From Pelethousia sp034933245 (GTDB taxonomy: Bacteria; Bacillota; Clostridia; Christensenellales; CAG-138): a stretch of DNA of 26,136 nt. Where the stretch lies: assembly GCA_034933245.1 (NCBI GenBank), contig JAYFNX010000055.1:1-26136 (forward strand), given 5' to 3'. The notes under the pieces are model-generated. The model saw only the letters and a program-made list of their open reading frames with translations. It made no database searches and was not told the origin of the DNA. Position numbers and translations under genes: made by a program. Every line of letters starts with the position of its first letter. Within the stretch, counting starts at the first letter, position 1. Below are positions 16,626-23,202 of this stretch, piece after piece.

Positions 16626-17472
16626 ATACGCCTTCGGGTCAGCGCTGTTTGCTGGAATGACATCGATTTTAGCGAAAATCGGAATTAAAAATACCGACTC
16701 GGATTTGGCGACTGCGCTTCGAACAAGTATTGTCCTTCTGTTTTCGTGGCTGATAGTTTTTTTGCGGGTTCGCAGCATACCATCCTCTCTATTTCTTTCC
16801 ACAATCTTATATTTCTGCTTCTTTCGGGTGGTGCTACAGGGGCCTCATCGCTTTGCTTTTTCAAAGCCTTGCAGCTTGGAGGCGTGAATAAAGTGACCCC
16901 CGTCGACAAGAGCAGCACAATTTTAACCATAATTCTGGCGTTCCTGTTCTTAAGAGAAGTACTTACAGTATTTAAGGGTATCGGCCTTGTTGTACTCGGA
17001 ACCGGGACTTATCTCATGGTACAACGGCAGGGCGCAGAACCTACGGAAATCAAAATAATACCTGGCTTTTTTATACGATCCTATCGGCAGTCTTCGCTGC
17101 GGCGACATCGATACTCGGAAAAATCGGGATACAGGGAATCGAATCAAATTTAGGCACAGCAATCCGCACAATCGCTGTATTAGCCATGGCTTGGGGCATT
17201 GTTTTTTTACAAAAGAAGCAAGGATGTATAAAGTACATAGATAAAAAAGTTGGGCGTTTATCGCATGCTCGGGGCTTGCAACAGGGCTTTCCTGGCTTTA
17301 CTATTATCGAGCGCTGCAAGAGGAAAATGCAAGTGTGGTCGTACCGGTTGACAAGCTCAGTGTTGTGATTACGGTGGCCTTTCCTCGCCTATTTTTGAAG
17401 GAGCAACTCTCTAAACGGGCGTCCTTAGGGCTGCTGCTCGTAATCGCGGGAACGCTGCTGCTGCTGTTTTGA
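16615..17472 (+). pseudogene. EamA (DMT) family transporter with several frameshifts
   Basis: Pieces in three frames join into one EamA-type transporter of about 285 residues. MPLLYAFGSALFAGMTSILA... (from ATG 16615) breaks near 16765. It continues as GSQHTILSISFHNLIF...TPVDKSSTILTIILAFLFLREVL to about 17060. Then WLFYTILSAVFAAATSILGKIGI...AMAWGIVFL runs to about 17240. Then ACSGLATGLSWLYYYRAL...VDKLSVVITV...LLLVIAGTLLLLF ends at TGA 17470-17472. Both internal repeats of the family (VDKSS and VDKLS) are recognisable. At least three frame changes make it non-functional. Its start codon lies right at the break point with the truncated MFS gene. Confidence 0.85.
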
Positions 17473-17485
17473 TCTGCCTTTTGTA

Positions 17486-17514
17486 CACCCCGTGCCTTGC
17501 AAGGAGACGGGGTG
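17486..17514. terminator. Hairpin after the EamA relic
   Basis: CACCCCGT (17486-17493) pairs with ACGGGGTG (17507-17514), and CCTTGCAAGG inside is itself a palindrome. There is no strong U-run. It probably was the terminator of the EamA gene. Confidence 0.4.
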
Positions 17515-17571
17515 CCATGATTCCTATCTTTTTAGCCGTCCGTATGGCCAGACGCTTAATTACAGTGCCTT

Positions 17572-18166
17572 TCACTCCCCGGCGTTTTCCTTTTTGCACG
17601 CCTTTCCCATCGTGAAAATATAGCGGGCTCCTATGATGCCGTTCGTAATTGCGCATAGGCAGAAAGCGGAGAGCAGCCATTTACTGGTATTTTTGCTGAT
17701 AAACTCCATTGCGGGGGTTATGCGATCCAGCCGGAAGAGCACTACGAACATGGCTGCATCCCCGCCGCCTTTGTAAGCTAGGCTGGAGTTTCCTGAAATG
17801 CCATCATGGCGGTTGGGCCCTGTCGAGATTATAGGCGTTCTTACAGCCCAAATCATAAAACGCCTTGGATCGCTCGGCCAATGCCATACCCTTAGAATAA
17901 CCGGGTTGTCTGCCATTCACCGCGATGACGCAGGCGTAGCCCGGCTCATCGTAGCCGATCGCGCTGCGTGGGGTGGCATTTTGGATCACATCGGCAAAAA
18001 CCGCAATCGGTTGCCCGCTTTCAAGAAGCTTCGGGCCCAAAGACCATGCCTGGTACGCTTTGTGCAGGCGATCGTGGAGGTGCAGGGGGCAAGCTCCTTA
18101 CCAAAAGCGAAGAGGGCAAGGGAACACGCATTACCGCTGCGTTTTAAAATGAAGCCAACATCATTT
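17572..18166 (-). pseudogene. Phosphodiester glycosidase (NAGPA-type) remnant
   Basis: The minus-strand frame at 17804-18040 reads ATPRSAIGYDEPGYACVIAV...NGRQPGYSKGMALAE...FYDLGCKNAYNLD. This is the core signature of the phosphodiester glycosidase (NAGPA) domain found in exported polysaccharide-related proteins, where the Asp normally precedes GG-QS. Here the frame shifts at that point, and the continuation (SSLAYKGGGDAAMF) appears in another frame, followed by a hydrophobic tail ending at 17572. Upstream pieces to about 18166 (DVGFILKRSGNACS) probably belong too. The N-terminal half of the domain is missing. Confidence 0.65.
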
Positions 18167-18233
18167 GGATAGCATCAGATTCTCATTTAGGCATGCAGGA
18201 TGGATTGTGGCATGTTAAAAAGGAGGACTTTTG

Positions 18234-18275
18234 ATGCTATACAAACCGTATATAATTTCTTGCTCTTGTAAATAA
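18234..18275 (+). CDS. Possible 13-codon leader ORF ahead of the SleB-like gene
   Basis: AAAAAGGAGGAC, one of the best ribosome sites in the window, precedes ATG 18234. The frame encodes MLYKPYIISCSCK and stops, 30 bases before the hydrolase start. It may be a regulatory leader peptide or simply the start of a lost gene. No attenuator hairpin is evident. Confidence 0.3.
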   Translation: MLYKPYIISCSCK

Positions 18276-18305
18276 TTCCTGCATAAACCGCAAGAGGAAG
18301 GCAGC

Positions 18306-19427
18306 ATGATAAGAAAGATGGGATCCCATAGATTTCCAAATAGAGCGCAGCTTTTCTTAGGGAACAGGCTCAAAAAAACCTGGAGACGAAACAGGGGCTT
18401 ATTCCTATGCATGGGTAGTGGCTGCATTTTCGCGCTTTTCTTGCTGCTTAGCCTGCTTTGTCATCAAGATACCGAGGTTTCCACCCATAACGTTGTGCGG
18501 ATTGCTGTACCGGACGGCGTAACGAGAGGGGGCGCGAAGGAGGGGGGAGAGCGTGCGTTGCCGGCGCCTATGCAGATAGCAGCACGGGAATCCACGGAGA
18601 TTGCTGCGCTAGCATCCCCTGGGGATACGCTAAGCTCCACACCCAAACAGACGCCCCAGCCCACGCCCAGCCCGCCCCCGCCTGATTTTGATAACCTGAT
18701 CAGCTTTTACAAACTGGAAGCAGACCGGTATTATAACGATTGTGGGTATTCCTCCAATCACTATGCCTATACCGAGGATGAGTTGTATATGCTTGCGCAA
18801 CTGATCTATGGCGAAGCGCGCGGCGAGTCTTTAAAAGGGAAAATTGCAGTAGCAAATGTGGTGATGAACCGCGTGCTTTCGCGCGGATATCCCGGCCATA
18901 CGATTAAGACCGTGATTACCGCCCCTGGGCAGTTCACAGGGTATTCATCTTCCACAAAGCCCAACGCGGCATGTATTTCCGCCGCCCGCCAGGTACTGGA
19001 TGAAGAGGTTTGGGTGATCCCGCAAAATGTGTATTTCTTTCATTCAAATAAAGGCCTCGCCGAGGGAGAAAGCTGGGGAACCCATAGGTATTACGCGAGG
19101 ATAGGTGTACATGCTTTCTATACGGAAAATTACGGAGGACGAAACAGAAACGGAGAAATACCCCCCGCACGATATGCGCGTGCTTATCAATGGCCGCAAG
19201 ACGGATGCGAACCCGGAAAGCGCGTGCATAGGATACAGTACATGCTCAACAAGTTGGGGTATGATGTAAAAGCGGATGGATATTTTGGAGAAACCACAAA
19301 GGACGCTATCGTTGCGTTTCAAGCGGATTATAAAATAAAAGCCGATGGCGTGGCAGGTCCGGTCTCAATTGAAGCGCTGATTAAGGCGTTTGGGGTAAAC
19401 GAGTATAGTGCCGAATTCGGCAGCTAA
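18306..19427 (+). CDS. SleB-like cell wall hydrolase with C-terminal peptidoglycan-binding domain
   Basis: This is a 373-aa wall enzyme. It has a short basic N-terminus, a membrane anchor at about 35-54 (LFLCMGSGCIFALFLLLSLL), a low-complexity Thr/Pro linker to about 125, a Hydrolase_2 (SleB/CwlJ) domain at about 155-275, and a peptidoglycan-binding repeat at about 300-365 (VHRIQYMLNKLGYDVKADGYFGETTKDAIVAFQ). The likely catalytic Glu is in IYGEARGES, followed by the family's FTGYSS and YFFHSN stretches. In spore formers SleB degrades cortex, but the same domain occurs in many Clostridia wall enzymes, so a role in germination is not shown. ATG 18306 follows GAGGAAG. It is unbroken and stands alone between decayed neighbours. 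Confidence 0.92.
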   Translation: MIRKMGSHRFPNRAQLFLGNRLKKTWRRNRGLFLCMGSGCIFALFLLLSLLCHQDTEVSTHNVVRIAVPDGVTRGGAKEGGERALPAPMQIAARESTEIAALASPGDTLSSTPKQTPQPTPSPPPPDFDNLISFYKLEADRYYNDCGYSSNHYAYTEDELYMLAQLIYGEARGESLKGKIAVANVVMNRVLSRGYPGHTIKTVITAPGQFTGYSSSTKPNAACISAARQVLDEEVWVIPQNVYFFHSNKGLAEGESWGTHRYYARIGVHAFYTENYGGRNRNGEIPPARYARAYQWPQDGCEPGKRVHRIQYMLNKLGYDVKADGYFGETTKDAIVAFQADYKIKADGVAGPVSIEALIKAFGVNEYSAEFGS

Positions 19428-19539
19428 CCCTATTGGTATAATAAGCTAAGTATCAAGCGTATATCACGAGATTCTCATTTTTCGCCTGGATGTTCATGGC
19501 ATACAGGTAAGAAGGGAATCTTTTTTATCCAGGAACACA

Positions 19540-20362
19540 AAAGTATCCATACCAGCATATAGACCGGAAGATAAGATTCTTACGCTCATTAAGCAGTTAA
19601 TATCGGCCGTAGATGTACGTGCTATAGAGGATGGCAGCGGCGCAATGTTTCCCTCCTTCTTCGATAAAGTACAGCAAGCTTGGCGTAGAAGTCCTTCATC
19701 GGGAGCGAAACCTCGGGAAAGGAGCGGCGCAAAAAACGGGGATTCGGTATATCCGCAGGCATGAACAGGCAACAAGCCTCGTCACTGCCGATGCAGATGG
19801 GCAGCATAGCCCACGGGATATTCTACGGATTGTAAATCTAATGGGGGCACGCCCCGAAGCGCTGCTTTTGGGCGTTCGCAATGCCGGTCGGATGCCGATA
19901 AAATCTTGCCTCGTGAATTCCATAACACGATTCTTTTTTCGCCTTCAAACAAAGCTGGAAAGCTTGGATACCCAAACGGGACTCCGGGGCTTGCCTTATC
20001 CCTTTTTTGATCGGTTGCTGCACGTGGAGGGGGATGGGCATGCGTATGAAATGAACATGCTGCCGGCTTGCAGGAATGGGATGTGCCGTTTCGTGAAATT
20101 CGCATTGATACAGTTTACATACACAACAATTCCTGCTCACACTTTCATGCGCTACATGATGGCCGCTGGCCATTATCAACGCAACAGGCGCATGGCATTT
20201 CGCGCCCAAACTTCTATTTGCAGCGCTGCTGGTTACTTTCTATTAGCCTTGTGTGTCATGGCGGCAGGCAGTCTAATGGAGCTATACCAAAGGCTGACGG
20301 AAATGTTTTCGGATACGAACGTAACCATTATTTGCCTAGAAAAATCAAAATTTTCTCAATAG
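19540..20362 (+). pseudogene. Family 2 glycosyltransferase, broken by frameshifts
   Basis: The opening KVSIPAYRPEDKILTLIKQL...AIEDGSG (GT2 start, from ~19540) lies in one frame. Then VLHRERNLGKGAAQKTGIRYI, TADADGQHSPRDI (DXD-like metal site) and DTQTGLRGLP run in a second frame from ~19680 to ~20065. FREIRIDTVYIHNNSCSHF continues in a third, and a final hydrophobic piece (SICSAAGYFLLALCVMAAG) returns to the second. Together these match GT2 enzymes of the dolichol-phosphate-sugar type, probably once fused to a GtrA membrane domain of which only a trace remains. At least three frame changes make it non-functional. Confidence 0.82.
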
Positions 20363-20386
20363 GTGAGCAGCCAGATCACCTTTTTT
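20361..20386 (+). terminator. Intrinsic terminator after the glycosyltransferase relic
   Basis: AGGTGA (20361-20366) pairs with TCACCT (20376-20381) and is followed by a T-run to 20386. The stem is short. Confidence 0.6.
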
Positions 20387-20392
20387 CATTTT

Positions 20393-20406
20393 AGGTTTGC
20401 TATAAT
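20393..20406 (+). promoter_or_regulatory. Extended -10 promoter ahead of the decayed HTH gene
   Basis: TGCTATAAT (TATAAT at 20401-20406) with the same 14-base context AGGTTTGCTATAAT as the ydbC-sfsA promoter. It lies about 50 bases ahead of the relic's ATG, so the promoter may still fire into a dead gene. Confidence 0.45.
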
Positions 20407-20455
20407 AACCTTGTCAATGAGAAGCTGTCCATGTGAAAAGCAGAATCGGGTGGTG

Positions 20456-21602
20456 ATGGCGGCAGCTTCAAATACACGTCTTAAGCGGCGCTACAACACC
20501 GCGGCATTACAAATATTGAACTCGCAAAGGCTTTGGAGCGCGACCCATCTTTTATCAGCCGGTGTGTTTCCAGCCAGTGCTTGCTGAAAGCGGCCGACGT
20601 GCAGATGGGCGCAATCGCGGAATGCATATTGTCCCAAGCTAAGCGCATGCAGGATATGGACTGGCTGAAAGCGCGGTTCTTAGAAGCGGGGCTGCCCACC
20701 GAACACTCCACCGCGTACCGCTTTAAGCAAAACCGCATTATGTGGCTGGCGACGGATGGCGAAACGCTTCGTAAAAACTTGGGCCGTTCGCTTCCCGGCA
20801 ATATTGCCGGAGGGAGGCCCGCGAGAAAAAGCAGGAACAGGTTCAATCCGCAACGCCGGACAATGACGTCAAAGCCGGGATTATGGAAATTGTGTTTGCC
20901 CTGCGCCCTGCGCTTACCGTGCTGCCAAAGGGATCTGCCGTGCGCATCTTTCTTTCCATGACCGGCTTCATACATCGACAAATGAAGATATCGTAACGCT
21001 GTTTTGCGAGAAGATCGCAGCAAATGACCTGCACTTCCAAAATGTGGTTTGTGTTTCCGGCCATGTCCAGACTGCTGGATGCCTATATCGAGGCGCTGAT
21101 TTGAGGGCATGTCCGGCTCTGTATCGTGCATGGGCTGATGCAGGCTATAACCAGCACCATGCACATCCTCGTTTTCGACGATCTCTGCTTTCTGGTCAAT
21201 GAAACCATAGGGGCATCGGCGCCGCCCATCGCGGCGGTTATTCGAAATAAAGCCTATGTAGTGGGGACAGTCGGAAAATTTGAGGCGGTTGCGCGTTATG
21301 CCCAGCCTGTCTTAAAAAATCTATGGCGACGAGCATACGCGTGACGTGTTTGAAGTCCTCGCCTTGGAATACCGCGTACGTCCGGTGCGTTGGATGTGGG
21401 GAAGGACAGGATCAATCCCCTGTTTATGACTGCTTCCTAAAAACGCGGGGACATTTGTGGGAGAAGCGCGGCTATATCGATTTGGATGAGCCGGACTGCG
21501 CCGATGCGCTAAACGGTTACATGGATTATCTCACAAACAAACCGAACTTTAGCCTTATCATTCTGGACGATCTGAACGCGCTTCATGGCAACAACTGCTG
21601 GC
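20456..21602 (+). pseudogene. Decayed relative of the 496-aa HTH protein
   Basis: MAAASNTRLK (from ATG 20456) shifts frame into ALQHRGITNIELAKALERD, PSFISRCVSSQCLLKAAD, a helix-turn-helix matching the start of the protein at 4896-6386. The next parts, in changing frames, follow the same order: LKARFLEAGLPTEHSTAYRF, then a FALRPALTVLPKGSAVRIFLS piece, then IAANDLHFQNVVCVSG, then (after an in-frame TGA at 21102-21104) GHVRLCIVHGLMQA...AAVIRNKAYVV...FEAVARYAQPVLK. A C-terminal piece (DYLTNKPNFSLIILDDLNAL) ends near 21602, after an apparent internal loss. Several frameshifts and one stop make it a pseudogene. Similarity to the intact protein is of fold and pattern, not close identity. Confidence 0.75.
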
Positions 21603-21868
21603 ATAAGCCGGGCAGTCCGTGGGAGAACGGGTATATCGAAAGATTTAACGCTCGCATGCGAGCAGAATTTCTCAATGAAGAGCTGTTTGGCATCATGTGC
21701 GAAGCGCAAGTGTTGAAGCAGCATTGGATCCGATACTACAATCAGATCAGGCCGCATTCGAGCCTCGGCGGGCGGCTGGCTGCCCCTTAAGCCGTGGTGC
21801 CAATCGCTGCCTGGAATCTAAGCTTACTAGCATTGCTCCTGGTCAATAAATCGGGGGCAGATCAAGCG
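21603..21868 (+). mobile_element. 3' remnant of an IS3-family transposase gene
   Basis: KPGSPWENGYIERFNARMRAE followed by FLNEELF and WIRYYNQIRPHSSLGGR is the C-terminal end of an IS3 OrfB integrase, including the third catalytic residue (Glu of YIERFN). The usual PEAVVP ending is interrupted: TAA at 21788-21790 stands where GAA would give Glu, with AVVPIAAW continuing in frame. Only about the last 60-90 codons remain, and no terminal repeats or OrfA are seen. The fragment is joined in frame to the tail of the decayed HTH gene. Confidence 0.82.
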
Positions 21869-21881
21869 TAGCCAAAAAGCC

Positions 21882-21960
21882 TTGCTAATCGCAAATTAGC
21901 AAGATGGCACTTTTGATTAGCAAAAGTGCGAAAACCGGCCATCTACCAATTAGCAAAATG
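21882..21960. repeat. Cluster of nested inverted repeats with an ATTAGCAA motif
   Basis: TTGCTAAT/ATTAGCAA (21882-21889 with 21895-21902) and GCACTTTTG/CAAAAGTGC (21907-21915 with 21921-21929, a 9-bp perfect stem) are adjacent. AGATGGC (21902-21908) with GCCATCT (21938-21944) encloses the second hairpin. ATTAGCAA recurs as direct copies at 21895, 21916 and 21949. It could be the end of a lost mobile element or a transcript-end structure. Confidence 0.6.
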
Positions 21961-22011
21961 CGAGGATGAAGGGAGCGCAGCGGATGTGAATCAAGCGAAC
22001 AAACGAACTGC

Positions 22012-22034
22012 TTCGGGCAAAACAAAAGCCCGAA
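22012..22034 (-). terminator. Hairpin downstream of the tRNA-Arg gene
   Basis: TTCGGGC pairs with GCCCGAA around a 9-nt loop, 28 bases past the 3' end of the minus-strand tRNA. The T-rich loop and weak T-run make termination plausible but not certain. Confidence 0.4.
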
Positions 22035-22061
22035 AAGCATAGAGCTTGTCGGACTTTTTGG

Positions 22062-22135
22062 CGTTCCCGCCGGGATTCGAACCCGGGACCTTCCGCTTAG
22101 GAGGCGGACGCTCTATCCTGCTGAGCTACGGAAAC
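22062..22135 (-). tRNA. tRNA-Arg (anticodon CCT)
   Basis: The 74-nt cloverleaf is complete. The acceptor stem is GTTTCCG with CGGGAAC (one G-T pair), the D arm is GCTC...GAGC, the anticodon stem is TCCGC/GCGGA with loop CTCCTAA (anticodon CCT, reading AGG), and the T arm is CCGGG-TTCGAAT-CCCGG. CCA is not encoded. It is transcribed on the minus strand together with a decayed copy upstream, from the promoter near 22340. Its 3' end faces the region of decayed genes. Confidence 0.95.
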
Positions 22136-22156
22136 AAGTGCTGCTTTTCCGAGGCT

Positions 22157-22227
22157 TGTTGCCCACTTGGTAAACGGACACCTTCTACTTAGGAGATGAC
22201 CACTCCGTTCTGTTGCGTTACGGAGAC
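22157..22227 (-). pseudogene. Decayed tandem copy of tRNA-Arg
   Basis: This 71-nt stretch aligns with the neighbouring tRNA-Arg: the same CTCCTAA anticodon loop, CTTAGGAG around it, and CGGAGACAA against CGGAAACAA at the 5' end (as read on plus). The acceptor stem has three mismatches, the anticodon stem pairs poorly, and the T arm has lost TTCGAAT. It is therefore a tRNA relic, lying 21 bases upstream of the good gene. Confidence 0.75.
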
Positions 22228-22328
22228 AAAGGCAGCTGCCGGTGCCTTTATGGAATCCCAAACGCCAAACATAGGAGGACAATTCCAATATAACCCTGCC
22301 AACGCATGACTAAGAGCACAGCATCCTT

Positions 22329-22358
22329 ATTATAGGATGGAGCGGGGGCGGCTGTCAA
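22329..22358 (-). promoter_or_regulatory. Strong sigma-A promoter of the tRNA unit
   Basis: On the minus strand TTGACA (22353-22358), an 18-bp GC-rich spacer and TATAAT (22329-22334), both hexamers perfect. The transcript would run through the tRNA relic and then tRNA-Arg. Confidence 0.75.
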
Positions 22359-22400
22359 CGGCGGTATCAGAAAATCATCCGGGCGGAAGGGATCGAGGGC

Positions 22401-22429
22401 TGTACAGGCGGCCTCGTATTCTTTATAAT
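22401..22429 (+). promoter_or_regulatory. Promoter of radC-phosphosugar mutase
   Basis: TGTACA (22401-22406), 17 bp and TATAAT (22424-22429) lie 33 bases before the radC GTG. The -35 is imperfect. Confidence 0.6.
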
Positions 22430-22461
22430 AATGGTAAAAGCAGGAAGAGCGGGGACGGGAA

Positions 22462-23196
22462 GTGAGCAGAACGACGGGGAATGACCATGAAGGACACCGG
22501 GAACGGCTGCGCAAGCAATTTAGGGAACAGGAAGGCGCGGGTTTTCCTGAACATCAGTTGCTGGAGTTGCTCCTCACCTATGCCATTCGTCAAAAGGATG
22601 TGAATCCCCTTGCTCACCAACGGCTGGAGCGGTATGGGAGCCTTTCCGCCGTTTTACGGGCAGATGTGTTTGAACTGATGCGGCAGGAAGGAATTGGGGA
22701 GCATACGGCGGTGTTGCTTTCTCTGGTGGGAAAGTTGGCGCCCCGCGCCATATATGAACCCGCGGAGGGGCAACGCATCCTTACCTCGGGAGAGGCCATC
22801 CCCCTATGCCGCTCCTTGGTGGGTCAGAGCAAGCAGGAGGAACTGTGGGTCATTTCCCTAAACCACAACCACCGCGTTATCCATGCAGACAAAATCAGCA
22901 GCGGGACACCCACCGAAACCCCTATGTATGCCCGCCTGGTGGTGGAATGCGCCCTGCGCCACGGCGCCATGGGGGTGCTCCTTTGCCATAACCATCCCAC
23001 GGGAAACGCAAAGCCTTCCCCCCAGGATCTGGAGGCCACGGAAAAAGTGATTCGCGCTTTGGAGCCTCTTGGCATTACCTTGTACGACCATATTATCATC
23101 GGCGGCAAAAGCGCCTTTAGCCTTTGGAGCGAAAAACATTTATCCGGCGGCGAGGCGGAGGAGACGCTTTTGGCAGCGGCTGAGAGAAAGGAATAA
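22462..23196 (+). CDS. radC: RadC family JAMM-domain protein
   Basis: This is a 244-aa RadC. The opening GHRERLRKQF is typical, followed by a helix-hairpin-helix-like region (LRADVFELMRQEGIGEHTAVLLSLV), then the JAMM/MPN domain with HNHPTGNAKPSPQD (about 176-189), which has the His-x-His, Ser and Asp pattern of the metal site. The start is GTG 22462, as no in-frame ATG precedes the conserved GHRERLR. Its ribosome site is weak. Despite the name, a role of RadC in DNA repair is not established; the domain is a likely metalloprotease-like fold. The mutase starts six bases after its stop, so both share the transcript. Confidence 0.93.
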   Translation: MSRTTGNDHEGHRERLRKQFREQEGAGFPEHQLLELLLTYAIRQKDVNPLAHQRLERYGSLSAVLRADVFELMRQEGIGEHTAVLLSLVGKLAPRAIYEPAEGQRILTSGEAIPLCRSLVGQSKQEELWVISLNHNHRVIHADKISSGTPTETPMYARLVVECALRHGAMGVLLCHNHPTGNAKPSPQDLEATEKVIRALEPLGITLYDHIIIGGKSAFSLWSEKHLSGGEAEETLLAAAERKE

Positions 23197-23202
23197 CGCG
23201 CC

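Noticed and set aside
16626..16802. N-terminal extension of the MFS frame
   Set aside because: It is the antisense of the EamA start region, polar where MFS proteins have helices 1-2. It was not counted as part of the transporter.
22062..22135. Attachment site for an island at the tRNA-Arg 3' end
   Set aside because: I looked by eye for a second copy of the T-arm/acceptor end (GATTCGAACCC...) left of the decay zone and found none; no integrase gene is present.
22228..22249. AAAGGCA/TGCCTTT hairpin upstream of the tRNA relic as a terminator
   Set aside because: No U-run on either strand and no gene ending there; it would lie inside the tRNA transcript.
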